From: Symsagittifera roscoffensis
Lineage: Eukaryota; Xenacoelomorpha; Acoela; Convolutidae
Assembly (NCBI RefSeq): GCF_963678635.1
Contig: NC_087071.1
Span: forward strand, 28,241,325-28,305,324
Length of the DNA: 64,000 nucleotides
Direction of reading: 5' to 3'
Part shown: piece by piece, positions 11,751 through 22,809 of the stretch
Layout: the number at the start of each line of letters is the position of its first letter
Position numbering within the stretch: position 1 is the first letter of the stretch
Position numbers and translations under genes: made by a program
The notes under the pieces: model-generated
What the model was told of the DNA's origin: nothing
Database searches by the model: none
The model's input: the letters and a program-made list of their open reading frames with translations, nothing else

Positions 11751-14700
11751 GTTGAAAATAATTTGAACTTTACTCAGGAGTGAGTAGTACCTTCAATTCA
11801 ACTTTAGTGGTTTAAACAATCAGAATAGGTTTTCCGGATAGGAACGGTAGTCGCGTCTAATCAGATTGTAGCGTTCTTTTAGGGATTTTTGATAAAAAGT
11901 CATATTCAATCAGGAAACAGTTCTTTCTCTGGAATTTTGTCGCTTCCGATCACAAAAAGTGTTCATTTAAATTATGCTGCTGTCTTCACTATGTGGACCC
12001 TTTTAAGAACTTAAATCTTCCAAATGTGTTAAAATATACAAGAAGGAAATAGCAAAAACGAATGATCACAGTTTGTTTGCTGTGAAAGTAGGAAAAATTA
12101 CTGATGTAAAAAACAAAACAAAAAAAATGAGGAATACTAGCATTTCTACAAAATGTTTCATCCAGTCAATTAAGTTTTTGTATATAAACAATAAAAAAAA
12201 ATTTCGGGCAGATAGTCAAATTCTTTGGTTTTGATGTAAATTTGATAGCTCGAAATTGATGTATTCTCAGGAAAAAAAAGAGAAAAAAAATTAGGAAATA
12301 TAGCATTTCTACAAATATTTTTATGCAATCAATATAAAAAAGTTGATCAAGTTCTTTGATTTTGATGTAAGTTTGTTAGATCGAAATTGATGTATTTTCG
12401 AAGCAAACCTCTAGAACTCCTATTCCAAATCTCATCATGCAAGATTTTGAACATTGAAAATCTATACGAAGATGGAGAAACAAAGAACTTGGCTGGAGAG
12501 TTTTGACATACGAATTTGTTTAACTTCAAACTTTCCAAATAAAGAAATTTCTTTTCTTGTCAAGTGTAACTCAGCAGTAAGTTTAAGGCTTTGATACTCA
12601 ACACTCGGTTGGAAAGTAAACACTTTGATTGAGTAAAAAGTTCTAAATAGGCCTTTATTTAGTCCGAGAACTCTGTTTTGGATAACATAATTCTCCAAAG
12701 ATAAATTTAAAAATAAGTAAATCTAAAATTACACAAAATCAAACATAGTACAAATTAAAATAAAATTTTTTACTGAAGCTAGAAAAATTTAGAAGTCTAT
12801 CGATTTTTCAGCATGTTCCTTTTGTTCAAAGATTCTGATTGATGAAAAAATCAGCAACAACCGAGTTCAATTTATCGTGAAACTCTCAATAGATGTTGAT
12901 CCAAAACTCTTTAATTTACAGTAAAACCTGGAATGGTAGCAAGTTTGCGGGGATTTTGTTGTGTTTAACTTGCAGTAAAAAGGCATATTATAAGCTAATA
13001 AGTAGCTGTGTGTTTGTTCAAAACCTATACAAAAAGTACAAGATATTTATAAAATAATGACTAATTGAATTTTTTTTTTAGCTATCATTTAAAAAATTTC
13101 CTAGTTTAGTGTTCTTTGATTGGAATCAAAGGAGTAGCGCGTTCTCAAGCAGATAACAGGTAGTTGATGTATCAAAAATCATTCTTTTTTTTCATATTTT
13201 TGATAACTGGTTTAGAGAAGATGTATTAACTTTGGATAATTTTGTTAGGTATTTCCAGGAAAAAACATACTTCAGATGAATTAGATATTTACTTCGAAAT
13301 TAAAAGTTTAGGGTTAAAAGAAGTACATAAAGTTATCTGGATCAGAAACTTCTTGATTGAAGCATCTTAGCAAATGGTAATTCTGGGGCAAGTTTTTTTT
13401 TCAAAATAGGATTCAATTGGAAGATGGTAGATCAAGCAAAAACAAAGAAAGACCTAAGTTTTTTGAAAAAATCAAGTATAAATTTTAGTTTTATGATCAT
13501 TTTGCTACTTCTCAGATTATAAGTTATAGCTTAGGGAAAATTTCAACATAAAACCATCAAGTATTGGTATTTCTAAAAATTATCAAATTTTTTGTTATCA
13601 TTGGATGAACTAAGTAAATCTACATGAAATCTCGGATCCTTTAAATCTATTTTAATTGACGTAAACACAAAAGCTGGAAAAAATGGTTTGGTTGATTGAT
13701 ACAGTTTTCCCAATAAGTAAACTATTTTATTGGTGGAAGTCAAGCAAAAATTAAGACACACAACAAGTTTTATTGTTTTTTTTACCTAGCAGGTGTCTTG
13801 AGTTGATATTACCAATCCAAAACTTCAATTACCGGAGATTTACTAAAAACAAACAATGATACACAGAAATTCAAAAAATTTGAAATTTACTCTTTGACAA
13901 TCGAGTTCAAATTGTCGTGAAACTATCAATTGAATTCAATCGAGAAAATTTGACTCTTTTTTTAACTTCAAATTATCCAAATAAAGCAATTTTTTTTCTT
14001 GTCAGGTGGAACTTAGCAGTAGCTTTAGGGCTTTGATACTCAATTTTCGGTTGAAAAGTAAACATTTTGATGGAGTAAAAATCTCTAAATAGGCCTTCAC
14101 TTAGTCAGAGAACACTGTTTTGGACAACATAATTGTCCAAATAAAAACCTAAAAAAAAATTAAAACTATACAAAACCAAACATAGGACAAATTAATATAA
14201 AGTTTTTTACAGAAGCTGGAAAAATTTAGAAGTCTATGGTTTTTTCAGAATATTGCTTTTGTTCAAAGGTTCTGATTGATGAAAAGATCAGCAACAACCG
14301 AGTTCAATTTATCGTAAAATTTCAATAGATCTTAATTCAAAACTGTTTTATTTACAGTAATACCTGTACGGGGTTTTTGTTGTGTTAAACTTGCAGTAAA
14401 AAGGCATTTTATTAGCTAATGAGTAGCTATGTGTTTGTTAAAAACCTATACAAAAAGTACAGGATTTTAAAAAAAATAATGACTAATTGAAATTTTTTGC
14501 TTAGCTATCATTCCCAAAATTTCCTAGATAGTGTTCTTTGATTGAATCAAGGTGTAGCGCGTGTTCAAGCAGATAACAAGCAAATTATGTATCAAAAATA
14601 TTTTTTTTCAAATTTTTTGATAACTGGTTTAGAGAAGATCTATTAACTTTGGATAATTTTGTTGGGCACATCCAGGAAAAAAATTACTAAAGTATGAACT

Positions 14701-15199
14701 AGATAGTTACTTCAAAATTAGAAGTTTAGGGTTAAAACTAGTACATACATTTATCTTGATCAGAAACTTTTTGATTGAAGCATCTTAGCAAATGGTAATT
14801 ATGGGCAAAATTTGCTTCGGAATAGTAAAAGATCTTTAAAATAATACAGTTGTTCAATTTTTTTTAATAAGTTTTTTTTTCAAACTGGATTCAATTGGAA
14901 GATGGTAGATCAAGCAGAAACCATGAAAGATCTAAGTTATTCGACAAAATAAATTAAACATTCGGATTAATTTATAGGTTTTATGAACATTTTGCTTCAC
15001 CTCAGATTATAAGTTTTAGCTTAAGGAAAATTTCAACATAAAACCATCAAGTATTGGTATTTGTAAAAATTATCAAATTTTTTGTTATCATTGGATGAAA
15101 TAAGTAAAACTACATGAAAACTCGGTTCTTTTAAAGCTATTTTTTTGACGTAAGCGCAAAAGCTAGAAAATTGGTTAAATTATCTTTTTAATGATAAAT

Positions 15200-16336
15200 T
15201 TCATGCAAAAACAGTTCTCGTAGAAAAAAAAAGAAAAAGTAGTTATCAAAAATCTGAGTTCAATCCAAGTAACTACTTGAAATATCAAACAAAAACTACA
15301 ACAAAGCTCTGCTATAGAAACAGTTTTGAGAAAAAACAAGACTCATTGAGGACTAGAAGAGATTGTATGTAGAACAACATTAGATAATTAGAAAAGTGTA
15401 CACATCTAACAAATTTTTTAAGAAACAGATTTTAGACTTGACCTAAAAAATTCTTCCATATTTGTTTCATTCAAGAACACCTAGGATGATAATTGTGATA
15501 AAAACATGAATAAAATATGTGTTTATGGTAAATTAGCAGAAAATCAAATGTTTTTCAGAAATCACACTTCACTTAATTTATTTGGATTTGTATATAAAAT
15601 TTTTATTGTTCTTCTCTTTTGAATGATTTTGGGTTAATCTTAAATGAAAATATAAGTTAGAATCGAATCATGCAATTCCTTTTCATTAATGTTTCAAAAT
15701 AAAGATCAAAATTTTTGAGCTGATGTTCTGTACAGCAAAGATATTTTCTAGGACAAAAATTTAGTAGCTAAGTAGATATAACGCGTAAAAAAGACGAATT
15801 TTGGACAGATGCTGAGTCTAATTTGATGACATAACTGTACGTAACACTTTTCAAGTTTCAAATTTTGACGATTTTTCCGAGTTTTCGGAAGTTTCAGCTC
15901 CGTTTCAGTTAGGCTTCAGTATAGTTTCAGGTAGATAGAGCACTTCGTTAAAGAGTAATATCATCTAATAAAAAAGTTATTTGGTCGAATTATACCAAAT
16001 ATTTTTGTGCTTTGATGTTTTTTGGAAAAATTTTCAATTTTTATGATAAAAAATCCAAGTTTTCGAGCATCTTACCATTGATTTATATAAACCGAAAAAC
16101 ATAATACTTTCATTCCACAACCTACACGTAAATAAGTATTGATATTTACCAAATAGATATAGCGCGCCGAAATTTATGCGTGCCGCCACATAAAATCCAA
16201 AAAAAAATTCCGTTTTTTCTACTATTCTCTTTCCATCACACAAACCATAAAACCTTACCAATTCTATTCCCTATCTTAAAACATTGGAAAACCTAATCCC
16301 TATCTTAATACATAGCTTGCAGACCGGATGCTCTAA
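15200..16336 (-). repeat. Right terminal arm, inverted match of 1-1150
   Basis: The reverse complement matches the left end: the AAAGCTCTGCTATAG region pairs with the motif near 1025, and the TTCAGTTAGGCTTCAG region pairs with the left motif at about 370-385. The final TTGCAGACCGGATGCTCTA is the complement of the window start. The outermost part contains iterated CCCTATCTTAAAACAT-type units at 16267, 16293 and 16339. No gene is evident. Confidence 0.75.
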
Positions 16337-17289
16337 TCACTATCTTAAAACATGGGGTCTGCGGGGACCCCCCATTACTTCTGCTCACTCTTTTTTTATT
16401 TGCGTAAGTTAACAGACGACATTAGATACCGGGCGACAAATGGTTTTATATCTTGCACAAAATATAAATGTTGTGCAGAATTGTACTTGTTCATTGTCTT
16501 TGAAATTGTAACGTTTTGTTTTTGGCACACTTCTATGGTATGTTATACATGTTTGCGCCTAAATTGAAATAGATTTGTGGTTTGTTTATTAGAGAAAATT
16601 GAAAAAAATCTCATTGTTAAATAAAAAGCGTTAAAAATTTGTGTTAAAATTAACTCAACTTCGATCCAACTCTTTTTCACGGTATTACCAAAAAACAAGA
16701 TAAGAAAACACACAGTAATTTTTACATAATTTTTAAAAACACATCGGAAAAACACATCAAAAATTTTCTTTTTATTAAGAAAGCCACGTTTGAGAACGGA
16801 AAAACTGTTTTAAATTTTTATTTAATTCAAAAAATTCTGTCCTTTATTTCCATTAAAATATTCTAAAAGGTTGACAGTTTAATTACATTATTATTTTTTT
16901 AAATTTCAATCAATTTTAAAGGTGAGATTGAGTCTAATTGGAATTAACTCAAATAGTTTTTATACGTAATAATTTCAAAATATTGGTAAAATTTATAAAC
17001 TTTCATCCGCCAGAACCTTGTCTAACTTTTTTTCATCTTAAACATATTTAAAAAAAATATAGTGTTTAAAATTACGACAAAAAATTAAGAAAAAAAACGG
17101 CAGCGAATGATGTTTGATTGAAAAAGTTTTAGTGTGTGCCATGTTTTATGCACAAAGTTTACACAGTTTCTTTCTAGCTATTGCATTATTAATTGCAAAT
17201 GAAAAATCATGTTGGTTTTTTTCTGAGCTTTGATTATTTGATTTGCTTATCATATTAAGATTGTTAACTTCAAATTAGACCCAGAAAAA
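16337..17289. other. Unique AT-rich intergenic DNA
   Basis: Nothing recognisable was found between the giant inverted repeat and the ZZ gene. The last 100 bases should hold the promoter and leader of the ZZ gene. No convincing TATA box is seen, but an AG at about 17278-17279 could be a cis- or trans-splice acceptor just before the start codon. Confidence 0.4.
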
Positions 17290-17538
17290 ATGAGTGGCGC
17301 GCCACTGAGAGACTCATTTGAACCTGCCGTACGCAATTCGAAAACTGAGATTCATAATACACATCTGCTGCACGGCGGAAAATGCGCTTACTGCGGTATC
17401 TATCCAATACCGGAAATTCGGTATAAATGTAAAGAGTGTGATAACTACGATCTGTGTCAAAATTGCAGGTGGACTTCAACTCACTACTTGAATCACAAAT
17501 TCTGGAAGATCCAGTTTCTGGTCAGTGATGCTGATTGA
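17290..17538 (+). CDS. Small stand-alone ZZ-type zinc-finger protein
   Basis: A single open exon of 82 residues. It contains one complete ZZ domain at about residues 28-72, with Cys32-x2-Cys35, Cys47-x2-Cys50, Cys56-x2-Cys59 and His65-x3-His69. The hallmark signatures RYKCKECDNYDLCQNC and HKFWKI follow the family pattern for two zinc ions bound in a cross-brace. ZZ domains (as in dystrophin, CBP/p300 and p62) bind peptide N-termini or SUMO-like partners and usually sit inside larger proteins. Here only a 27-residue leader and a 10-residue tail flank it. An upstream in-frame TGA closes the frame, and the ATG is the first after it. Codons 2-6 contain a perfect 14-base palindrome centred on GGCGCGCC. 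It could be the last exon of a longer gene if an acceptor near 17279 is used. The domain call is secure; the partner is unknown. Confidence 0.7.
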   Translation: MSGAPLRDSFEPAVRNSKTEIHNTHLLHGGKCAYCGIYPIPEIRYKCKECDNYDLCQNCRWTSTHYLNHKFWKIQFLVSDAD

Positions 17539-17792
17539 GGAAGATACCAACATCCATCAGGAAGCTTTCTTCATTAGATGTGTTACCAAAATGACAAAAA
17601 TGAATTAAATTGATTATGTGCGTATATATAATCTATTAAGCCACAATCATTTTGCGGACGATAATCGATTCTATACAGAGCGAATCAATCATTTTTTCCC
17701 CAATTTATAAGGATTTTACTGCCAAAACATTTGATTTTTCTATCGTAAGAAACCTTTATATAACTTGTTGATAATCTGTTAATAATCATTGT

Positions 17793-18200
17793 ACCCGGGT
17801 TGACCTCCATAGACCGAAAATGCTAATCATACAAATTCATACACTTAGTCCATGGAAAAATGCTAGTCATACAAATTTTATACATTTTTGCAAAATGAGT
17901 TTAATCGAATTTTAAAGGTATTTTATTGTTGTTTTGATATCGAAATTGGTATCTCTTCATGAAAAAGGAAAAAAACGGTATGAAAAAAATACTAATCATA
18001 CAATTTCCATATATGGAAAATGTATGATTAGATTTTTTTAAAAATTTTTTTGTGAAAAAAAGCTTTGAACAATAAAATCAACTGCTAGAAAAACATTTAA
18101 GCATTTTTTGGGCTGCTACAACTGAAAACTTTTTTTAATAATTGTTTTCTAAAAAACACTAGTCATACAATTTCCATGAAAATTGCATGACCAGCACTAT
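17793..18200. repeat. CCCGGG-start repeat with iterated CTAATCATACAA motif
   Basis: Begins TA-CCCGGGTTGACCTCC and carries at least four versions of C-T-A-(A/G)-T-C-A-T-A-C-A-A in direct orientation, plus an inverted one (TGTATGATTAG) at about 18020. No matching right terminus was found, so it is probably a truncated MITE. It lies in otherwise gene-free DNA between 17539 and 18836. Confidence 0.4.
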
Positions 18201-18544
18201 TTTAGAAAAAAAAAACTAAATTTGAAAAATAAGAATCCAAAAATTTCAGATCGTAGATAGGTAAATCAGCACTTCAATTTGAACTGGATGTGAACTGTTT
18301 GCAGTGATTCGTTTGCTTAAAGTATACTTTGTCAGACATCAAAGTTTTCAAAACAAACACGTGTATTTTTCCGAGAATCAAATGACAAAAGCGTTCTTGG
18401 TTTTAATTTAGCAAGGGTTGAAAGTGCTTAATAAGGAATTGTATTAGATTTTGATGTCAGATGTGATTGGAAGAGAAGAATTCCAGAATTTTGATGCCTA
18501 ACTTTGATGAAGTATATAGTTTGTATAAAACCTGTTTAAAAATG

Positions 18545-18602
18545 TCATATGTATATCATATGTATATAATTTATATATAAATTATACATAATGATTATAT
18601 AA
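18545..18602. repeat. AT-rich low-complexity tract
   Basis: Run of ATATGTATATCATATG-like and ATATATAAATTATA-like sequence with strong local self-complementarity. Surrounding DNA to 18836 shows no gene. Confidence 0.6.
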
Positions 18603-18929
18603 TCTGTACGTAAACTGTAATTAATCTAGATACGATCTGTTTATAGTATACATGAAATTTGATTTAAAAAAAGCATTTCTAGAGCAATTTTGTGGTGATT
18701 TCATAATAAATAATTGCAGTACAAAACTTTTACCAAACAAAAAACAGTAATTTCGATTTTTAAAAATAGACAGGCGAAGTTTTACTATATAAAATTACAA
18801 TAGATCTAAAACCTGTAGCTAATCGAGTTTTTTTTTTCATTTTTGTTGCGGCGGGCTGCCGGATTGCTGCCGGATTGTCGATATGAATAGCCAGCCAAAT
18901 AGATCAACGGTAATTGAATAATAAATAAC

Positions 18930-19135
18930 CGATGTTAAATTGAAATTACGAAGCCAAATTGTGCACCGGATAGGCGCACAAATTGATGTTTGTATGTCTC
19001 TCAAATCCAAAGAAAAATCATTAAACCCGGTGAAACTCAGAGAAGAAAAAAAATCAAAAGAAGAACAAAAAGAGCGTCCCTTTTGCGGAATTTGCTTAAA
19101 ATTTACAAATTGCACAGTTCGACTCATAATTTAAC
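18930..19135 (+). repeat. Dispersed repeat (GGATAGGCGCACA family), copy 1
   Basis: Contains TTGTGCACCGGATAGGCGCA followed by TGTATGTCTCTCAAATCCAA and an A/G-rich AAGAAGAACAAAAAG stretch. The same order occurs at 27419-27720 (plus) and about 48540-48690 (minus). Diverged from the other copies; superfamily unknown. Confidence 0.6.
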
Positions 19136-19639
19136 TCGCAATTAACATTAGCAAAACAAATTGTTTCTTTGCATGGATTTGCTTATGAAGTTTTTATACT
19201 GAGTTACTTATATACTGAAGACTTATTACAACTTCCTGTACGTATGAAAAAGTACAAAATTATTTGCATCTGTCTTTATATGAAAAAGTTTTGATAAGGT
19301 TTTTTGGTCAATTCTGATAACCGCTTTACAGTTTAAACCTGTATCAAACTTTTGCATAGCTCTGTATGCTAAATTTTGTCAGCATATTTTGTATGCATTA
19401 TTTCGACTGAGCAAGCATGAGATTCACACATAAACAACGAAATTATTTCTGTTCCAATGGAACAGATTCGATTCAGATACGCAAGAACAGTTAGTTTTCT
19501 TGCAAGAACAGGGATTATCCATTGGACTTATCCATTGAATCAATTGAAAATTGTGAGCATTTCCAAGAGTTTTATTAACAGGAACATCGAAATCGATTTG
19601 AAGTTCAAAAGAACTCGACGTGTGAAAATTATAGGGACA

Positions 19640-19835
19640 AGTATGTGACATTTTCGATAGTCTGGTCTGAAAGCGTCCAAATGGCCGCCATAAATTTGAT
19701 AAAAAAGAGGTTCATAATTAAAAATTTTTTGAGGGCTCTTTCAGTAGTGTTCGGGTAATTTTTCTGTGGTTTTCGAGTGTCACGACAAAGACTAGGAGTC
19801 CCCCTCCAAAGAGTCCCCCTCCGAATAAAAAAATC
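19640..19835 (-). pseudogene. Decayed extra copy of the glycosyltransferase last exon
   Basis: Minus-strand sequence aligns base for base with the last exon of the glycosyltransferase 1.7 kb away (21325-21505). The residues SLCRDTRKPQKNYPNTTERA correspond to GLCCDTRNQHKKDPNTTERA, and the nucleotide match continues past stops through the TATCAAA...GGCGGCCATT...GACCAGACTATCG part. GGAGGGGGACTC is duplicated at its start. The frame is broken and no splice acceptor in register was seen. It is best read as the remnant of a tandem partial gene duplication, since orientation and order match. Stretches 19136-19639 and 19836-20870 hold nothing recognised. Confidence 0.7.
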
Positions 19836-20869
19836 CAAAGAGATTCCCCATGCGCGAATGAATGAATTCGCAAAAAACTTGTCCACCAGTCACAGCTCAG
19901 ATTGAAAACTATTAATAAAATAAGCAATAATTCAGTCATTTTCGGACAACTTAAAATGCGCTGTTTGGTTGGATTTTTTTTTTGAATTCGGTCCTTCGCG
20001 CATGAGAATAGCCTCCAAAAACTGCTCGTAAACTATTCAAATGAATACAACAGTAGAATAGTTGGAAACAGTTGGATTGGACAAAATAGTAAAAAAGGGC
20101 AAATGAACTAACTCAGACAATAATTAAATTCAAAAAGTAATTTCTCAAAAATTCCATTTAAATCCAAAACTTGTTCAAAACAGATTGATCTTTCTAAAAA
20201 AACACAATTTCTAAATACTTTTTGGCAATAAAATTAAATAAGAAACGTTGAAAAGTTCATAAAGTAGACACGAAAAAAGACTATTACGATACTAATTTTT
20301 CGGATTCGAGATAGAAAAATAACAAATGTACAAAGAACATTTTCTCAACTCCATTCTGATTGGTTAATAATTGTTTTGGCTATTTTTCTACGAGTTTGCA
20401 AAATGGCTTCTTAATCTTAAGAAACTCATTTTTTGAAGGCTACAACTGTCTTTTAACACTTCCTTCTATCTTTATGTTATCTCACCCGTCTGCTTTTTCT
20501 GCTGGGCTAGTGTCTGACAAAATATTAAGTGTCACCGCCAAAGGTCACACACTCTTAACTACATATTAATAGCCCTGAAAACAGATATTCCGTAACTTAT
20601 TTCGGAAGTTAAGCCAGAGAAGAATTTGAAGAATCATTAACATGACATAACAAACAATAGAGTCTGCATAATATTATTGTTTTTTTTATGAAGTTAAAGT
20701 AAAAGATCCTGACATTTAATGAATTTAACAATATACAATATTCAATCGCCTCGCAAAAATTAAATCGTTCTGATCAAACAATTAAACTTCAAAAAAATTA
20801 AAGTTAAGCCATACCTTAAACCGGTTTGAGAATTTTATGGAACGAAAAATTTCGTGAAAAACTGATGTT

Positions 20870-21124
20870 TTCTAAGCAAGCAATTCAAACTATGAAACTT
20901 TGAAAGTTATTTCGGGAAGCAAGACATATGGCATAAAATTATGTGTTCCAGCTTCAAAAAAATTTGGAGCATTCAAGTTATTTTAAGTGATTCGGGTGGT
21001 GAAAAGTTTAAGTTTATCTATTGAAGGCATTCAAGCGACAATATTTGTAATTATTTCTTAGAGCACATTTCCTGAATTTTTTTCTGAAGCAAACTTATCA
21101 AGCTATGAAACTTTGAAATCAATT
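20870..21124. repeat. Tandem-repeat edge abutting the assembly gap
   Basis: AAACTATGAAACTTTGAAAG at about 20888 recurs as AGCTATGAAACTTTGAAATC just before the Ns, with AAGCAA-like sequence ahead of each. The spacing is about 210 bases. An unresolved tandem array would explain the gap. Confidence 0.4.
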
Positions 21125-21324
21125 NNNNNNNNNNNNNNNNNNNNNNNNNNNNNNNNNNNNNNNNNNNNNNNNNNNNNNNNNNNNNNNNNNNNNNNNNNNN
21201 NNNNNNNNNNNNNNNNNNNNNNNNNNNNNNNNNNNNNNNNNNNNNNNNNNNNNNNNNNNNNNNNNNNNNNNNNNNNNNNNNNNNNNNNNNNNNNNNNNNN
21301 NNNNNNNNNNNNNNNNNNNNNNNN
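21125..21324. other. Assembly gap (200 N)
   Basis: A run of exactly 200 unknown bases. It interrupts the last exon of the minus-strand glycosyltransferase and hides its stop codon and 3' end. By comparison with the paralogue, about 66 coding bases are missing. The round length suggests a placeholder rather than a measured size. Confidence 0.95.
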
Positions 21325-21505
21325 CGACTGACTAGACTGTTCGCATCGTCTGTTTTGAACGCACCCGAATGGCCGTTGTAAGTTTGATAGTAATGAAACA
21401 TGGAACAGTTTTGAGCTAAGATGTTTCTGAAGGCTCTTTCGGTCGTGTTAGGGTCCTTTTTATGTTGGTTTCTAGTGTCGCAACAAAGGCCACCACTGCC
21501 ATGGC
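21325..21505 (-). CDS. Glycosyltransferase B, exon 5 (partial, runs into gap)
   Basis: The acceptor TTTTTAG precedes base 21505, and the first two bases complete a Gly codon with the last base of exon 4. It encodes GLCCDTRNQHKKDPNTTERA and then NCSMFHYYQTYNGHSGAFK, ending TDDANSLVS at the gap. This is the C-terminal part of the Gb3_synth (alpha-1,4-glycosyltransferase conserved) region. The paralogue exon at 42492-42724 has the same NCSMFHY core and a terminus about 22 residues longer. Confidence 0.85.
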
Positions 21506-22207
21506 CTAAAAACAAAAGTTTAACATCAATTTTCTCCGAGATAGTTGCAAATAACAACCAAAACCTAACCTAGATTTGATATATTGTTACTTTGCATCAA
21601 GTTAACATCATTTTCCACCACTAGATGTACCAAGTTTTGTTCCTACAACCCAGCGTTTAATTTGGATTGGATGGGGAATTTTTAAATTTTAATTTCAAAC
21701 AAGAGTTTAAGTTTTAATGATTAGCATAAGAAACAATCGAACGTGAATAAAATATTTTTTTTCCAACTCAAAATATTACAAATAAATGAGACAAACTATG
21801 TTAGTTAAGATTCTCTTGGATCATTCTAGTTTTAAAAACAATCAAAATATTGATATTGATTACCACAAAACGACATTGGCTGTTTTTGTAAGAAATTGCT
21901 GAGATTTATTTTGTTTTTTTGAATGATATGGTGATTAGAGAAAATTTTTTGAATGAAATCAGAAAGACTTTACAGTTGACAAAGGATAAACGATAAAGAA
22001 ATTGGTTTGCAGGATTATCTCAAAGTAATTAAGAAAAGCTATGTAACCCGTACCTAACAAATTTTTTATTCCTGGCAAAAGTATTTAAAAAACTAATTTA
22101 AGTACTGGCTTGAAACTTTCTGTGAAACATTTAATTAGAGCATAGTTGTTCTTAGAGTACTTCAATTCTGAGCTAATTCCACGCCAGAATAGTTTGAAAC
22201 TAATGCT

Positions 22208-22283
22208 ATTTATGGTAATAAACGAACTCCTGACTGTAATCGGACCTCCCAGACAAGCGCGGTAACCACTAAACCACATAAAC
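22208..22283 (-). repeat. tRNA-like sequence (SINE head or tRNA pseudogene)
   Basis: The minus strand reads GTTTATG-TGGTTTAGTGG...GGAGTTCGTTTATT...CATAAAT over 76 bases. The terminal heptamers can pair as an acceptor stem (six Watson-Crick pairs plus one G-T). TGGTTTAGTGG matches an RNA polymerase III A box and GAGTTCG is a weak B box. The D and anticodon stems pair poorly, so a functional tRNA is unlikely. It lies in intron 4 of the minus-strand glycosyltransferase. Confidence 0.35.
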
Positions 22284-22809
22284 TGCAAATATCACCAGTC
22301 GAGACAGTTTTATTTAATCAAAATTTAGTCAGCTACAACTTTAAAAGAAATTAAAAGACAACCGCAAAAAAAAAACAAATTTGAGAGAAAACAAATTTTA
22401 AGGTTTCAGATTTAAGATTTTTTCCTTAAAAAATCTGAATCATCACTAAAGACTTATATAAGAATATTTCATTACGTCCATGACTCTTTAGTATTTTTAT
22501 ATGCCGCTAGAATCGGGTAAGCTCTAAGTGGGAGTTTAATTATCCTTTTATTTATCATTTCATTCATCTAAGACTCAATGACAAATAATATTATTTAAGT
22601 ACTAGTTTAATTGTGTTGATGTCATGGTGTATACTTGTTTGGAGAACTAAGTTTTTTCTTTCATTTTTTAATGTCAGAGAAGATCAATCAGTTAAATGTA
22701 TGAATTTGGTAGAAAAAAAGTGGCTGCTCGTCTCCCACTAGGTTTGTGTGTAAGTATTCTGATAAAAGTTTATTTTGAATGGTTCCGAATAGAACAAGAG
22801 TCTTTTTGG

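Larger units (their letters stand above)
8450..13430 (+). repeat. Tandem direct duplication of about 2.4-2.6 kb (core and right arm)
   Basis: Block 8450-10800 is repeated at about 10860-13430. Anchors are TTAACAAGTGTGC (8519 and about 10908), CGCCGGTGGTTCGCTCA (8822 and about 11251), TTTCATCCAGTCAATTAAG (9730 and about 12155) and GATAACTGGTTTAGAGA (10568 and about 13201). The offset grows from about 2390 to 2630 through indels. A partial third copy of the rightmost third lies at about 13930-14900. Each full unit carries one copy of the decayed minus-strand frame annotated separately. Confidence 0.8.
1..16336. repeat. Giant nested inverted-repeat (foldback-like) element
   Basis: The first bases (TAGAGCATCCGGTCTGC at position 2) recur as the reverse complement ending at 16336, and the two sides can be followed inwards as diverged inverted copies. 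Left 281-1100 pairs with right about 15250-15950, left 4290-4950 with right about 13990-14700 (also 12560-13270 and 10020-10640), and left 7240-7310 with right about 10850-10920. The symmetry centre lies near 8.3-8.5 kb. Tandem duplications are nested inside both arms. No intact transposase, integrase or polymerase frame was found. The left end is at the window edge, so the true terminus and any target-site duplication cannot be seen. After 16336 the motif CTATCTTAAAACATGG continues once more, so the right end may be slightly further out. A segmental palindrome rather than a transposon is the main alternative. Confidence 0.8.

Noticed and set aside
1-16336. Maverick/Polinton interpretation of the 16-kb inverted repeat
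   Set aside because: Size fits, but no polymerase B, integrase, ATPase, protease or capsid motifs were seen, and the inverted repeats fill the whole length rather than only the ends.
18545-18602. Telomere or centromere-like satellite
   Set aside because: Only a short AT dinucleotide-rich patch without array structure.
21051-21557. 168-residue open frame spanning the gap
   Set aside because: It reads through 200 Ns; only the part from 21505 to 21325 is a real exon.
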